Assembly: GCA_024642705.1 (NCBI GenBank)
Contig: JAHEAQ010000019.1
Location: 1 to 64,000 of the forward strand
Direction of reading: 5' to 3'
Source: Bacteroidota bacterium
GTDB lineage: Bacteria; Bacteroidota; Bacteroidia; Chitinophagales; Saprospiraceae
Length of the DNA stretch: 64,000 nucleotides
Shown: piece by piece, positions 8,813 to 18,691 of the stretch
How the letters are laid out: every line of letters starts with the position of its first letter
Numbering within the stretch: position 1 is the stretch's first letter
Program-made: the position numbers and the translations under genes
The notes under the pieces: model-generated
Database searches by the model: none
Told to the model about the DNA's origin: nothing
Seen by the model: the letters and a program-made list of their open reading frames with translations, nothing else

Positions 8813-10729
8813 TTATTTTTTATCATCCACTTCCTCAAATTCAACATCTGTTACTTCTTCAGACTCTGTTCCATTTTGAGCACCCGTCGCATTTCCTGCA
8901 TCAGCCGGTGCACCTTCAGCTCCTCCTTGTGAAGCTTGATATATATCCTGGCTAGCTGCTTGCCATGCAGTATTCAATGTTTCGGTTGCAGAAGTAACAG
9001 CATCTACATCTTGCAATTTATGAGCTTCTTTTAATGCTGTTAATGCTTTTTCAATTGCTTCTTTTTTATCTGCAGGAATTTTTTCTCCATATTCCTTCAC
9101 TTGTTTTTCAGTTTGGAATATTAAGTTATCTGCTGCATTTAAAGCATCCACTTTTTCTCTAGCTGCTTTATCACTTTCAGCATTTGCTTCAGCTTCAGCT
9201 TTCATTTTTGCAATTTCTTCTTTTGAAAGTCCAGTTGAAGCTTCAATTCTTATATTTTGCTCTTTACCAGTACCTTTATCTTTAGCTGATACTTTCAAAA
9301 TACCATTAGCATCAATGTCAAAAGAAACTTCTATCTGAGGCATTCCTCTCTGGGCTGGTGGAATACCATCCAAAATAAATCTTCCTACACTTCGGTTATC
9401 TCTAGCCATCGGTCTTTCTCCTTGTAAAATGTGCACTTCAACGGATGGTTGATTGTCTGCAGCAGTGGAGTAAACTTTTGACTTCTTAGTTGGAATTGTT
9501 GAGTTGCCTTCTATTACTACATCGTATACACCACCCATAGTTTCTATACCGAAAGAAAGTGGCGTAACATCTAACAACAATACATCCTGTACGTCACCAC
9601 TAAGAACTCCTCCTTGAATTGCAGCCCCTATAGCAACAACTTCATCTGGGTTAACACTCTTATTTGGTTTTTTTCCAAAAAACTTTTCAACTTCTTCTTG
9701 AATTCTAGGAATTCTTGTAGAACCTCCAACAAGTATAACTTCGTCAATATCATTTTTTGAAAGACCAGCATCTTTTAATGCATCTTGACAAGGCTTCAAT
9801 GTTCTAGCAATTAATTTGTCTGCTAATTGTTCAAATTTTGCTCTTGACAATTTTACCACTAAATGCTTAGGAACACCATCAACTGCTGTGATGTAAGGCA
9901 AATTGATTTCAGTCTCTGTCGAAGATGATAATTCGATTTTTGCTTTTTCAGATGCTTCTTTAAGTCTTTGCAAAGCCATTGGATCTTTTTTCAGATCAAT
10001 GTTTTCTTGAGATTTAAATGTATCAGCCAAGAAATCAATAATAACGTGATCAAAGTCATCACCACCTAAATGTGTGTCTCCATTTGTAGATTTAACTTCA
10101 AATACTCCATCTCCCAATTCAAGAATTGAAATATCAAAAGTACCTCCACCTAAATCGTATACTGCTATTGTACTGTCTTTGCCTTGTTTATCAAATCCAT
10201 AAGCAAGAGCTGCAGCAGTAGGCTCATTTATAATTCTTTTCACAACAAGTCCTGCAATTTCACCCGCTTCTTTTGTTGCTTGTCTTTGTGAATCGTTAAA
10301 ATAAGCTGGTACTGTAATAACTGCTTCTGTAACTTCTTGACCTAAGAAATCTTCAGCGGTCTTTTTCATTTTCTGCAAAACCATTGCAGATATTTCTTGA
10401 GGTGTGTATTTTCTATCGTCAATACCTACCCTTACTGTATTATTGTCGCCTTTAATGATTTTGTAAGATGTTCTTGAAGCTTCTTCTGTAACTTCAGAAA
10501 ATCTTCCTCCCATAAATCTTTTAATAGAAGAAACAGTTTTTGTAGGATTGGTGATTGCTTGTCTTTTCGCAGGGTCTCCAATCTTTCTTTCTCCATTGTC
10601 CAAGAATGCAACGATTGAAGGTGTTGTCCTTCTTCCTTCGTCATTTGGGATTACAACTGGCTCATTACCTTCCATAACTGAAACGCATGAGTTCGTAGTT
10701 CCTAAATCTATTCCTATGATTTTACCCAT
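8813..10729 (-). CDS. dnaK: Chaperone DnaK (Hsp70)
   Basis: Cytoplasmic ATP-dependent chaperone that, with DnaJ and GrpE, refolds and protects proteins. 638 residues, the normal length. The ATPase domain begins [16 protein letters not shown] (residues 5-20) and includes [11 protein letters not shown] near 192; the linker [16 protein letters not shown] near 385 and the acidic tail ending [15 protein letters not shown] are typical. ATG start at 10729. It stands alone: neither dnaJ nor grpE is adjacent. I see no CIRCE element upstream; a 7-bp inverted repeat lies at 10866-10884. A strong terminator follows. Confidence 0.99.
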   Translation of the reverse strand: MGKIIGIDLGTTNSCVSVMEGNEPVVIPNDEGRRTTPSIVAFLDNGERKIGDPAKRQAITNPTKTVSSIKRFMGGRFSEVTEEASRTSYKIIKGDNNTVRVGIDDRKYTPQEISAMVLQKMKKTAEDFLGQEVTEAVITVPAYFNDSQRQATKEAGEIAGLVVKRIINEPTAAALAYGFDKQGKDSTIAVYDLGGGTFDISILELGDGVFEVKSTNGDTHLGGDDFDHVIIDFLADTFKSQENIDLKKDPMALQRLKEASEKAKIELSSSTETEINLPYITAVDGVPKHLVVKLSRAKFEQLADKLIARTLKPCQDALKDAGLSKNDIDEVILVGGSTRIPRIQEEVEKFFGKKPNKSVNPDEVVAIGAAIQGGVLSGDVQDVLLLDVTPLSFGIETMGGVYDVVIEGNSTIPTKKSKVYSTAADNQPSVEVHILQGERPMARDNRSVGRFILDGIPPAQRGMPQIEVSFDIDANGILKVSAKDKGTGKEQNIRIEASTGLSKEEIAKMKAEAEANAESDKAAREKVDALNAADNLIFQTEKQVKEYGEKIPADKKEAIEKALTALKEAHKLQDVDAVTSATETLNTAWQAASQDIYQASQGGAEGAPADAGNATGAQNGTESEEVTDVEFEEVDDKK

Positions 10730-10865
10730 TTTATATTTTTTTAATAAGTTTAGTTTTTAATAATACTTATGAATAATCAATCCATATGCCAATGCTTGAA
10801 TGACTGACAAAGTGTACTATCTATGCTTAAAAATTTGAAAATCGGCTGACATAATTAATTTTATT

Positions 10866-10884
10866 ATATGACAAAACGTCATAT
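10866..10884. repeat. Perfect inverted repeat upstream of dnaK
   Basis: ATATGAC, five bases (AAAAC), GTCATAT: a 7-bp perfect dyad 137 bp upstream of the dnaK start and just past the stop of the DUF4249 gene. There is no T tract, so it is not a good terminator. It could be an operator for dnaK or chance. Confidence 0.3.
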
Positions 10885-10890
10885 TGTCAG

Positions 10891-11874
10891 TTAAGGTCTG
10901 AAATTTAATTGTTTTGTAAATTGCCCATTTACCAAAGAATCCATTGCAATTGAACTTAATAAAACTCCTTTTTTGACTTTTTGATTTCTAGACGAGAAAA
11001 TTCCCCTACCCTCTGAGAGATTGGTGTAAAAAGGAATTTCTTGAGATGCCGTAATTCCCAAATTAGCTTGTCCTACCCGAACATAATTTAATATTTCTTC
11101 TCCTCCGGCATCAACTAAAACATCAATGCCTACAAAAATTCGATTTATTCCATTTTTAGGTTCTAAATTATTACCCAAGAACAAATAGAATTCTTTTCCA
11201 AGCTTTAGCAACTCGGTATCATCGATATTCTTTCCTACTGGCCAAATGATGGTTTTATGTTCTATTGGAAATTGTGGATCAAGCACATTAACTTCATCAT
11301 ATCTGATAGCCATTGAAACATCATAAATGGAAGGTGCATTGCTGGTTATTTTAGGAAACCATTGTACTCTAAAAGTAGAGGTATAATCAAAATTTATCCT
11401 CACACCAGGTAATGAAATAATAACTGTATCTATAACCGTTGTTTCAGCAAATACTAAATCTTTAGATTCGCCCCTATCAATTTGAAGTTCATATTTTTGG
11501 CCAGGCTTAATTTTATATTCTTTTGAACTTAATTTATAAAGTGTATTTGGTTCTGTGGCAAAAGCTCCATCCTCACGCACTAAACCCTCATTCTTACCAT
11601 CAACTTCTTGTAACATGATGGTTTCATTAGTATTCATATTTAATAATGAAACTTTCAAATTTTTGTAATAAATAGAATCAGGAATTAATGCTATTTCACC
11701 AGCTGCTTTCTGGGGATCTAGAAAGGCTTTTTCCACTCGAATGTATTGAGCAGTGTCGGAGGCTGACAACAATCCATAAACTATTGGAATATCTTTCCAG
11801 TCAGCATTAAGATCAATTTCATTTCCACATGCCGACAAAAATAATCCAACCAATAAACACCAAAAAAACTTCAT
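10891..11874 (-). CDS. DUF4249 lipoprotein
   Basis: 327-residue lipoprotein: signal peptide with lipobox LSAC (Cys16), then a beta-rich domain. The segment IPIVYGLLSASDTAQYIRVEK near residues 29-49 is characteristic of DUF4249, a family of Bacteroidota lipoproteins often encoded beside TonB-dependent receptors. Here no receptor gene is adjacent; neighbours are dnaK and panB. The function is not established. ATG start at 11874. Confidence 0.85.
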   Translation of the reverse strand: MKFFWCLLVGLFLSACGNEIDLNADWKDIPIVYGLLSASDTAQYIRVEKAFLDPQKAAGEIALIPDSIYYKNLKVSLLNMNTNETIMLQEVDGKNEGLVREDGAFATEPNTLYKLSSKEYKIKPGQKYELQIDRGESKDLVFAETTVIDTVIISLPGVRINFDYTSTFRVQWFPKITSNAPSIYDVSMAIRYDEVNVLDPQFPIEHKTIIWPVGKNIDDTELLKLGKEFYLFLGNNLEPKNGINRIFVGIDVLVDAGGEEILNYVRVGQANLGITASQEIPFYTNLSEGRGIFSSRNQKVKKGVLLSSIAMDSLVNGQFTKQLNFRP

Positions 11875-11975
11875 TCTGCAAATTTATGATTATTGCATTA
11901 AGAACATAGGCAATATACAAACGAATTTGAAAGCAAAATATTAGCTTAAATGTGAACATGCCTGATATTTTTATT

Positions 11976-11983
11976 TACTTTTG
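11976..11983 (+). promoter_or_regulatory. -7 promoter box of panB; rules out the TTG start
   Basis: TACTTTTG is a full match to TAnnTTTG, 22 bp before the ATG at 12005. Its last three bases are the TTG that would otherwise be read as a start codon, so it helps decide the start. No clear TTG upstream box is seen. Confidence 0.42.
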
Positions 11984-12004
11984 AAACCAACAAATAAAAA
12001 ATTC

Positions 12005-12823
12005 ATGTCAACAGCAAAAGAAGAAATTAAAAGAGTTACCGTCAGTACATTGCAAGCGATGAAGGAAAGTGGGGAGAAAATCAGCATGTTAACTGCTTAT
12101 GATTTCTCAATGGCTAGGATTTTAGATGATGCAGGTTGCGAAGTCCTTTTAGTTGGAGATTCAGCGTCAAATGTGATGGCAGGGCACGAAACTACCTTAC
12201 CAATCACACTTGACCAAATGATTTATCATGCTCAATCTGTAATTCGAGGCGTACACAGAGCTTTTGTAATTGTTGATCTCCCATTTGGTTCTTATCAAGG
12301 AAATTCGCGAGAAGCTTTACAGTCTGCCATCAGAATAATGAAGGAAAGTGGAGCTCATGGAGTTAAATTGGAAGGGGGTGAAGAAGTTAAAGAATCTATT
12401 GTCCGCATTTTATCTGCTGGAATTCCAGTAATGGGGCATTTGGGACTTACACCACAATCCATTTATAAATTTGGAACTTACATGGTAAGGGCAAAAGAAG
12501 AATTTGAAGCAGAAAAATTGATGAAAGATGCTAAATTACTCGATGAATTGGGATGTTTCGGTGTAGTTCTGGAGAAAATACCTGCAAAATTGGCAAAACT
12601 GGTTACGGATAGCATCAGTATTCCGACTATTGGAATCGGTGCAGGACCTCACACTTCTGGTCAAGTGCTGGTAACCCATGACTTATTAGGACTAACTAAA
12701 GATTTTAATCCAAGGTTCCTCAGAAGATATCTCAATCTTTATGACGACATTAAATCTGCAGTGGAGCAATATATTGTAGAAGTAAAAAGTTCTGACTTTC
12801 CAAACAAGAAAGAACAATATTAA
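12005..12823 (+). CDS. panB: 3-methyl-2-oxobutanoate hydroxymethyltransferase
   Basis: First committed step of pantothenate (coenzyme A) synthesis: adds a hydroxymethyl group from methylene-tetrahydrofolate to 2-oxoisovalerate, giving ketopantoate. Family segments are clear: [55 protein letters not shown] and [11 protein letters not shown] choose ATG at 12005 (272 residues) over the TTG at 11981, because the TTG is inside a promoter-like TACTTTTG and the extra eight residues are not family sequence. mltG follows after 10 bp, so they likely share a transcript. No panC or panD is nearby. Confidence 0.96.
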   Translation: MSTAKEEIKRVTVSTLQAMKESGEKISMLTAYDFSMARILDDAGCEVLLVGDSASNVMAGHETTLPITLDQMIYHAQSVIRGVHRAFVIVDLPFGSYQGNSREALQSAIRIMKESGAHGVKLEGGEEVKESIVRILSAGIPVMGHLGLTPQSIYKFGTYMVRAKEEFEAEKLMKDAKLLDELGCFGVVLEKIPAKLAKLVTDSISIPTIGIGAGPHTSGQVLVTHDLLGLTKDFNPRFLRRYLNLYDDIKSAVEQYIVEVKSSDFPNKKEQY

Positions 12824-12833
12824 AAATGCATGA

Positions 12834-13862
12834 ATGAAAAAACTTCTTCTTAGTTTTTTAATCTTATTAATTATTGGAGCTGGAATAGGATATTATGCCT
12901 ATCAAATCATTTTCCAGCCAAATGTCACTATTGGTTCAGAAAGTTATATTTTAACGATCCCCACTGGTTCTGAATTCGATGATCTTGTATCTATTCTTGA
13001 AACTGAAAAAGTAATAAAAAATAAAAACAGCTTCATCCAAGTGTCAAAATGGATGAAATATGGGGTTGAAAAAGTGCCCCCAGGAAAATATACCATTAAG
13101 GCAAAATGGTCCAATAGAGAATTAATTTCTTTGCTCAGAAGTGGAAAGCAAACTCCTGTAAATGTAATTTTTAGCAATGCCAGAACAGCTCAAGAACTTA
13201 CTGGAAAAATTTCGTCATATCTTGAATTAGATTCCACCACCTTAACCAATTATTTATTTGATGATGCTACTTTGCAGAAAATTGGTTATTCCAAGGAAAA
13301 TGTCATCAGTCTTTTTATTCCTAATACGTACAATTTATTTTGGACCATAAAGAAAGAAGACTTATTGGATAGGCTTATCAAAGAGAGCAATGCTTTTTGG
13401 TCAAAAAATGATCGTGAAACCAAAGCAAAAGCATTAAATCTTAGTAAAACTGAAGTATCCACACTAGCTTCAATAGTGGAAAAAGAATCTATAAGAAGTG
13501 ATGAAAAACCAACCATTGCTGGGCTTTATTTAAATAGAATCAGGATTGGAATGCCATTGCAAGCTGACCCCACTGTAGTTTTTGCAATGGGTGATTTCTC
13601 GTTGCAGAGAATTTTACTAAAGCATTTAGCGTTCGAATCACCTTATAACACCTACTTAAATAGAGGTCTTCCACCAGGACCTATTTGCATGCCTTCCATT
13701 TCCAGTATTGATGCAGTATTGAACTATGAGAAACACAATTATGTATATTTTTGTGCAAAACCAGAAAGTAACGGAGGGCATCTGTTTGCAGAAACACTAT
13801 CACAACACAACGCAAATGCTAGGATTTATCACGCTTGGCTGAACAAAAAAGGGATTAAATAA
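12834..13862 (+). CDS. mltG: Endolytic murein transglycosylase
   Basis: MltG/YceG family enzyme that cuts nascent peptidoglycan strands at the inner membrane and so sets glycan length. 342 residues: one N-terminal membrane helix (about 4-24), a LysM-like region, then the catalytic domain with LASIVEKES (211-219; the family's catalytic glutamate lies in this VEKE motif), LYLNRIRIGMPLQADPTV, and GLPPGPICMPS near the end. ATG start at 12834, 10 bp after panB. Confidence 0.95.
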   Translation: MKKLLLSFLILLIIGAGIGYYAYQIIFQPNVTIGSESYILTIPTGSEFDDLVSILETEKVIKNKNSFIQVSKWMKYGVEKVPPGKYTIKAKWSNRELISLLRSGKQTPVNVIFSNARTAQELTGKISSYLELDSTTLTNYLFDDATLQKIGYSKENVISLFIPNTYNLFWTIKKEDLLDRLIKESNAFWSKNDRETKAKALNLSKTEVSTLASIVEKESIRSDEKPTIAGLYLNRIRIGMPLQADPTVVFAMGDFSLQRILLKHLAFESPYNTYLNRGLPPGPICMPSISSIDAVLNYEKHNYVYFCAKPESNGGHLFAETLSQHNANARIYHAWLNKKGIK

Positions 13863-14025
13863 TAAAAATTCAGAATCCATTATTAATATTTTCTCCTATC
13901 AACTCCATAATATATACACGCAATATATTTTGTTTGGTATCTTAGATTCAAACAGAAAAAAATAGTCGCGAAAAACGTTTTCTATTGAATTATTGCTTCT
14001 AAAAAATCTCAAGAAAAATTTACAC

Positions 14026-15312
14026 ATGCGAAACAACAATTTATTTATAATTTTCACACTGCTTTTTCTGTATTCCTGTAAATATGCAGATTCTCCAACT
14101 GGTCAATCCGAAATAGCAGGGAACGGAATTGTAAATGAATCAGCTTCAAAATATATCGATTCGACTTTAAAAAGTTTTGTTGACGAAGGAAAAATTGCAG
14201 GTGTTTCCGCTTTGGTATTTGAAAAAAACAAAGAAGTTTATTTTAATGCTTTTGGGTTTTCAGATTTGGAGGCAAAAATACCAATGGATAGAAAAACAAT
14301 TGTTCAAATTTATTCCATGACAAAGCCTATAACAGGAGTTGCTCTAATGACACTTTTCGAAAAAGGAAAATTCAAGTTAGATGATCCTATTGATAAATAC
14401 CTACCTGAATTTTCAAACATAAAAGTATATACAGGAATAGATGATCAAGGAACAATAAAAACAGAACCTTCCCTTAGACCTATTACCATTAGAGATCTTA
14501 CTAGACATACTGCTGGCTTCGCCAATAGCCCCGATATTCCAGGACTATCGGAACTTGTAACCAAAACTGATGCAATGAACCGAGAAAATACTTTAACTCA
14601 GATGGCCGAAAAAATGGGTAGAGTGCCTTTGTGGTTTCATCCTGGTGATCAATGGGAATATGGACCATGTGTAGATGTACAAGCCCTGCTTGTAGAGAGA
14701 ATATCAGGACAGTCATTTGATTCTTATGTAAGAGAAAAAGTGCTCAACCCTTTGGGAATGGATGAAACAAGCTATTTTGTTCCAGAAAATAAGAGAAAAA
14801 GACTCGCAGCTTCATATCTAAGAACCGAGAAGGACGGAATTAATCGGATTCCGGACGAAAATGCTCTCTCATACAATACCAATGATTGGCCACTAAAACG
14901 AGGAGGATCAGGTCTCACTTCCACTCTGGATGACTATATGAAATTTGCACGTATGTTGGTAAACGATGGAAGTTTGGATTCGACAACCATTTTACGTTCA
15001 GAAACTGTAAAACTTATGGCTACCAATCAACTTTCGGACAGCATAAAAGTGCGATCATGGCTTCCTAGTAAAGGTCAAGTAGGTTTTGGAATTGATTTTG
15101 CTGTTAGATTGCGACCACCAGTAACAGATGAAAAATTTGGTGTTGTTGGAGAATTCTTTTGGGATGGCGCGGCTAGCACTTTATTCTGGGTAGATCCTGT
15201 CAACAAGATTACAGCAGTGATGTTCGTCCAATTATTTCCATTTGATAATATTGGACTGCATAAAGCATTCAGACAAGCAGTATACAAAAACCTTATTTCC
15301 GTAAAGGAATGA
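14026..15312 (+). CDS. Serine hydrolase, class C beta-lactamase / EstB-like lipoprotein
   Basis: Penicillin-binding-protein-fold serine hydrolase exported as a lipoprotein (lipobox LYSC, Cys18). Catalytic SxxK is SMTK at 97-100; the YxN position reads Tyr212-Gly-Pro-Cys; the third motif is WDGAAS followed by FWVDP, typical of EstB-type esterases rather than true AmpC beta-lactamases (which have KTG). It probably hydrolyses an ester or small peptide; resistance function should not be assumed. ATG at 14026 is preferred over TTG at 13993 because it begins exactly at the signal peptide. Single gene, with 163 bp before it. Confidence 0.88.
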   Translation: MRNNNLFIIFTLLFLYSCKYADSPTGQSEIAGNGIVNESASKYIDSTLKSFVDEGKIAGVSALVFEKNKEVYFNAFGFSDLEAKIPMDRKTIVQIYSMTKPITGVALMTLFEKGKFKLDDPIDKYLPEFSNIKVYTGIDDQGTIKTEPSLRPITIRDLTRHTAGFANSPDIPGLSELVTKTDAMNRENTLTQMAEKMGRVPLWFHPGDQWEYGPCVDVQALLVERISGQSFDSYVREKVLNPLGMDETSYFVPENKRKRLAASYLRTEKDGINRIPDENALSYNTNDWPLKRGGSGLTSTLDDYMKFARMLVNDGSLDSTTILRSETVKLMATNQLSDSIKVRSWLPSKGQVGFGIDFAVRLRPPVTDEKFGVVGEFFWDGAASTLFWVDPVNKITAVMFVQLFPFDNIGLHKAFRQAVYKNLISVKE

Positions 15313-15346
15313 AAATTATAATTTCTATGACTTTGGGAAAGATGAA

Positions 15347-15805
15347 TTAAATCTTTTTATTAAGTTTCATTTGAACCGCACTATATCCGAATTTTGCAGT
15401 GCCAATCCAAATCATTACTGACCGTTTGTATTTAATGGTCCATTCACTCGAAAGCGCTGGATCAGAAGAGTTTAGAACAATTGAACTATTTTCTGAATCT
15501 AGAACAAAAGTTCCCTTATTGAGGAATTCGCCTTTTGTCCATGTATAGTTTCCATCTTCTGAAAATTTCAAAATACTGCCTTTCCAACCATTAAAATCTG
15601 TTACAGTTCCATTATCCATAACTATTTCTATTTCCCAATCACTGCCAATCAAAACACCTGGCGCAATATGATCAGGTACATTTTCAATTGCCTGAGGAAC
15701 TTGTTCAGGGGTAATTTCTCCTGGAGCAGCAATCGTAGAAGTTTCATTTTTGCATGAAAACAATAAAAAAATGAAAATGGTGGAGTAAAAAAATATTTTA
15801 TTCAT
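15347..15805 (-). CDS. Small hypothetical lipoprotein
   Basis: 152-residue lipoprotein (lipobox LFSC) with a C-terminal beta-rich domain: an ILKFSEDGNYTWTKGEF stretch, then EWTIKYKRSVMIWIGTAKFGYS. The pattern of short strands resembles the lipocalin-like or META-like domains common in Bacteroidota lipoproteins, but I cannot assign a family. ATG at 15805 is chosen over TTG at 15823 because it opens directly on the signal peptide. Convergent with the serine hydrolase, divergent from tilS. Confidence 0.7.
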   Translation of the reverse strand: MNKIFFYSTIFIFLLFSCKNETSTIAAPGEITPEQVPQAIENVPDHIAPGVLIGSDWEIEIVMDNGTVTDFNGWKGSILKFSEDGNYTWTKGEFLNKGTFVLDSENSSIVLNSSDPALSSEWTIKYKRSVMIWIGTAKFGYSAVQMKLNKKI

Positions 15806-15888
15806 ATTATTATAGGTCGCCAAGTTTTTAAATTTGATTTCGAATCTAAACCAACCACAAAGTAAACGATAATATATTATATTTAATC

Positions 15889-17193
15889 ATGCTTGATAAA
15901 TTCAATTCATTTATTTTGTCTCATCAATTGATATCCGATAACTCAAAAGTACTTTTAGCGGTCAGTGGTGGCATGGATTCTATGTGCATGGTAGATTTAT
16001 TCAGAAAAAGCAATTATGAATTTGGGATAGCTCATTTGAATCATGGCATGAGAGATGCAAGTTCGGATTTGGATGAATTATTGATTCGAGAATATGCGAA
16101 AAAAAATGGCATCCCATTTTTTAGCAAAAAAATAAATTTGACTACCATCTCAAGTAATTTCCAAGCTGAAGCAAGAAAAATAAGATATGAATGGTTATTG
16201 GACACCGCTAAAGAAGGCAATTATCAAATGATTGCCACAGCGCATCATAAAGACGATCAAGTGGAAAACTTTTTTTTGCGAATAAACAGAAATGCTGGCA
16301 TCAATGGATTGAGCGGCATCAAAATTAAAAGAGATAATATTATTCGACCACTTTTATTCGCTTATAAAAACGAAATAAAAGAATATGTAAAGTTTGAAAA
16401 CATTCCTTTTCGAGAAGATGAATCCAATCTGAAATCAAAATACGATAGGAACTTTTTCAGAAATGAGATTATTCCAAAAATTGAAGAAAGATATTCAAAC
16501 TTCAAAGACAACATTTTATCGACGATTGATAAAATAGATGAGTCTAATATTTTTATTAAAGATGCAGTATCAAGAATTGAGCAAAAACATTTGATTACAG
16601 AGCAAAAAATAATCAAGTTAGATTTACAAGAAATCTTATCTTATTCTTCACCAAATTTAATTCTTTTCTTAATTCTTGAAAAATTTGGAATCAATAGAAC
16701 CCAAAGCGATAATTTATTGGAAGCAAATACAGGTGGAGAAGTAATAACTGATGATAAAATATTTTTAAAAAATCGTTCCGAAATCATTATTAAGGATAAA
16801 ATAGAATTTAATGAGCAAAATCTCATTATAAATGAATTGGAAGGATCTTATCCATTGAACTCAGGGCAGCAATTGCAATTTTCAACCATTAAAACTTTTA
16901 AAAATCCCAAAGATTCGAATGTTATCATCATTGATCCTTCTAAAATATCATTGCCGTTAATAGCCAGAAAAAGAGCTTCAGGTGACTATTTTTTCCCTTT
17001 TGGAATGAACATGCAAAAGAAAAGTTTAAAAAAATACCTAATAGATCAAAAACTGAGCAATTTTGAAAAGGAAAAAATTAATATTCTGGTAGATGCTGAA
17101 GACAAGATTATTTGGGTGATCGGATTAAGGGCCGATGAAAGATTTAAAATTAAAGAGCAAACAACAGAATTCATTGAAATAAGCGTTTTATAA
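15889..17193 (+). CDS. tilS: tRNA(Ile)-lysidine synthetase
   Basis: Essential ATP-dependent enzyme that turns C34 of the CAU-anticodon isoleucine tRNA into lysidine so that it reads AUA. The 434-residue protein has the PP-loop SGGMDS (26-31), the AHLNHGMR segment (near 52), the conserved ATAHHKDDQVE motif near 119-129 and the family C-terminal domain (RASGDYFFPFGM near 363). ATG start at 15889. Divergent from the small lipoprotein gene; 198 bp of gene-free sequence follow. Confidence 0.96.
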   Translation: MLDKFNSFILSHQLISDNSKVLLAVSGGMDSMCMVDLFRKSNYEFGIAHLNHGMRDASSDLDELLIREYAKKNGIPFFSKKINLTTISSNFQAEARKIRYEWLLDTAKEGNYQMIATAHHKDDQVENFFLRINRNAGINGLSGIKIKRDNIIRPLLFAYKNEIKEYVKFENIPFREDESNLKSKYDRNFFRNEIIPKIEERYSNFKDNILSTIDKIDESNIFIKDAVSRIEQKHLITEQKIIKLDLQEILSYSSPNLILFLILEKFGINRTQSDNLLEANTGGEVITDDKIFLKNRSEIIIKDKIEFNEQNLIINELEGSYPLNSGQQLQFSTIKTFKNPKDSNVIIIDPSKISLPLIARKRASGDYFFPFGMNMQKKSLKKYLIDQKLSNFEKEKINILVDAEDKIIWVIGLRADERFKIKEQTTEFIEISVL

Positions 17194-17391
17194 GTCACTT
17201 TTAATTTTTGAATGGAAATACCACATTTGCTTTTAGCCCTCCATTTTTTAATATTTAGAAAATAAAATATTCTATAAGCAATCCATCATTGGTATTTTAA
17301 ATTCAAAAAATCCTCATGCAGCTGTGATATAATATTCAAATGATTTAGTTGTAAATTGTTATTTTTAAATTTTAGAACCAATAACTTAAAA

Positions 17392-18672
17392 ATGAATCGA
17401 AGAAAATTCGTTAATGCAACCGCACTTGGAGCTGGAGTTGCTATTGTTACAAGTCTAAACGCTTGTTCCGAAAGTCCAGAAAAAATTGAGAAAGAGATGG
17501 ACATGCCAAAATTATCCTCAATGGTTGAAAATATTGAACCTATTTCTATCGATGAATTCAAAAGCCGCATTAGCAAAGCACAACTTTTAATGCAAGAACA
17601 ACAAATAAGTGCATTGCTATTAGATGCTGGAACATCCATGAAGTATTTCACAAAATTGTCCTGGCATCCAAGTGAACGACCAATGTTAGCTATTATTCCT
17701 GCAAAAGGAGAAGTAAGTTATATCTGTCCAGCATTTGAAGAAGCCCGCCTCAAGCAACTGATAGTAATCGGTTCCAAAATTTATCCTTGGGAAGAAGATG
17801 AAAATCCATATGCTCAAGTTATAATGGCACTGAAGGAAGTCGGCATTACTCAAGGCATGATTGCTATTGAAGAAAGATTGCGCTTTTTTATATATGATGG
17901 AATTAAAAAAGTTGCTCCCAATTTTGAATTTATGAGTGGCGATTCAATAACCGTTTCGTGTAGGATTATAAAATCTCCAGCGGAAATAGCCTTAATGCAA
18001 AAGGCTACAGATATTACTTGTCTAGCAATTCAGATTGGCTTAAATGCATTGAAAGTTGGTTCAAAACCTTCTGAATTTAGCAATGCTGTTGCCAATGCCC
18101 ACAGAGAAATGGGGGCATCTCATGGATTTGCAATGGCTAACTTTGCAGAAGCTTCGGCTTTTCCTCATGGCAGTATCCTACCACAGATTTTAAAAAAAGG
18201 GGACGTGGTTCTAGTAGATTGTGGTTGCACCGTAGAAGGCTATCAATCCGACATTAGTAGAACCATTGTTTTTGGTGCTGAACCTACTCCACGTCAGCAA
18301 GAAATTTGGGATTTAGAGCAAAAAGCACAGGCAGCAGGGTTTGCAGCAGCACAAATAGGTGCACCACTTGGAAATGTAGATGCCGCCGCTAGAAAAGTCA
18401 TTACAGAGGCAGGTTTTGGACCTGATTACAAATTACCAGGGCTACCGCATAGAACCGGCCATGGAATTGGAATGGATGGCCATGAATGGGGAAATGCCTT
18501 GAGAGGAAATAAAAGAATCTTGGAACCAGGAATGTGCTTTAGTATAGAACCCAATATTTCTATTGTTGGAGAATTTGGCGTGAGACACGAAGATTGTGCT
18601 TACATGACTTCTGAAGGTCCAAAATGGTTTTCCCAGCCTAGTCCTTCCATTGATAAACCTTTTGTTGCTTAA
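17392..18672 (+). CDS. M24 family Xaa-Pro-type peptidase, Tat-exported lipoprotein
   Basis: 426-residue metallopeptidase with pita-bread fold. The N-terminus has a twin-arginine signal (NRRKF, residues 2-6) and a lipobox-like NAC (Cys25), suggesting folded export and lipid anchoring. An N-terminal creatinase-like domain is followed by the catalytic domain with all five metal ligands visible: Asp276, Asp287, His357, Glu386 and Glu400. It probably removes N-terminal residues next to proline from peptides. ATG at 17392 is preferred to TTG at 17356 because it begins at the Tat signal. It converges with an M1 aminopeptidase gene, and a second M24 gene lies just beyond. Confidence 0.9.
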   Translation: MNRRKFVNATALGAGVAIVTSLNACSESPEKIEKEMDMPKLSSMVENIEPISIDEFKSRISKAQLLMQEQQISALLLDAGTSMKYFTKLSWHPSERPMLAIIPAKGEVSYICPAFEEARLKQLIVIGSKIYPWEEDENPYAQVIMALKEVGITQGMIAIEERLRFFIYDGIKKVAPNFEFMSGDSITVSCRIIKSPAEIALMQKATDITCLAIQIGLNALKVGSKPSEFSNAVANAHREMGASHGFAMANFAEASAFPHGSILPQILKKGDVVLVDCGCTVEGYQSDISRTIVFGAEPTPRQQEIWDLEQKAQAAGFAAAQIGAPLGNVDAAARKVITEAGFGPDYKLPGLPHRTGHGIGMDGHEWGNALRGNKRILEPGMCFSIEPNISIVGEFGVRHEDCAYMTSEGPKWFSQPSPSIDKPFVA

Positions 18673-18691
18673 AGCTTGTTCAAATTTTAAT

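Noticed and set aside
11879-11886. CAAATTTA (TAAATTTG on the minus strand) as a promoter box for the DUF4249 gene
   Set aside because: It lies only five bases before the ATG, which would leave essentially no leader, and no upstream TTG sits at a suitable distance.
13993-14025. TTG start at 13993 for the serine hydrolase
   Set aside because: It adds 11 basic residues before a complete lipoprotein signal that begins at ATG 14026.
14026-15312. Antibiotic-resistance beta-lactamase
   Set aside because: The third active-site motif is of the EstB/WxGAA type rather than KTG, and the gene is in a housekeeping context; a general serine hydrolase is the safer call.
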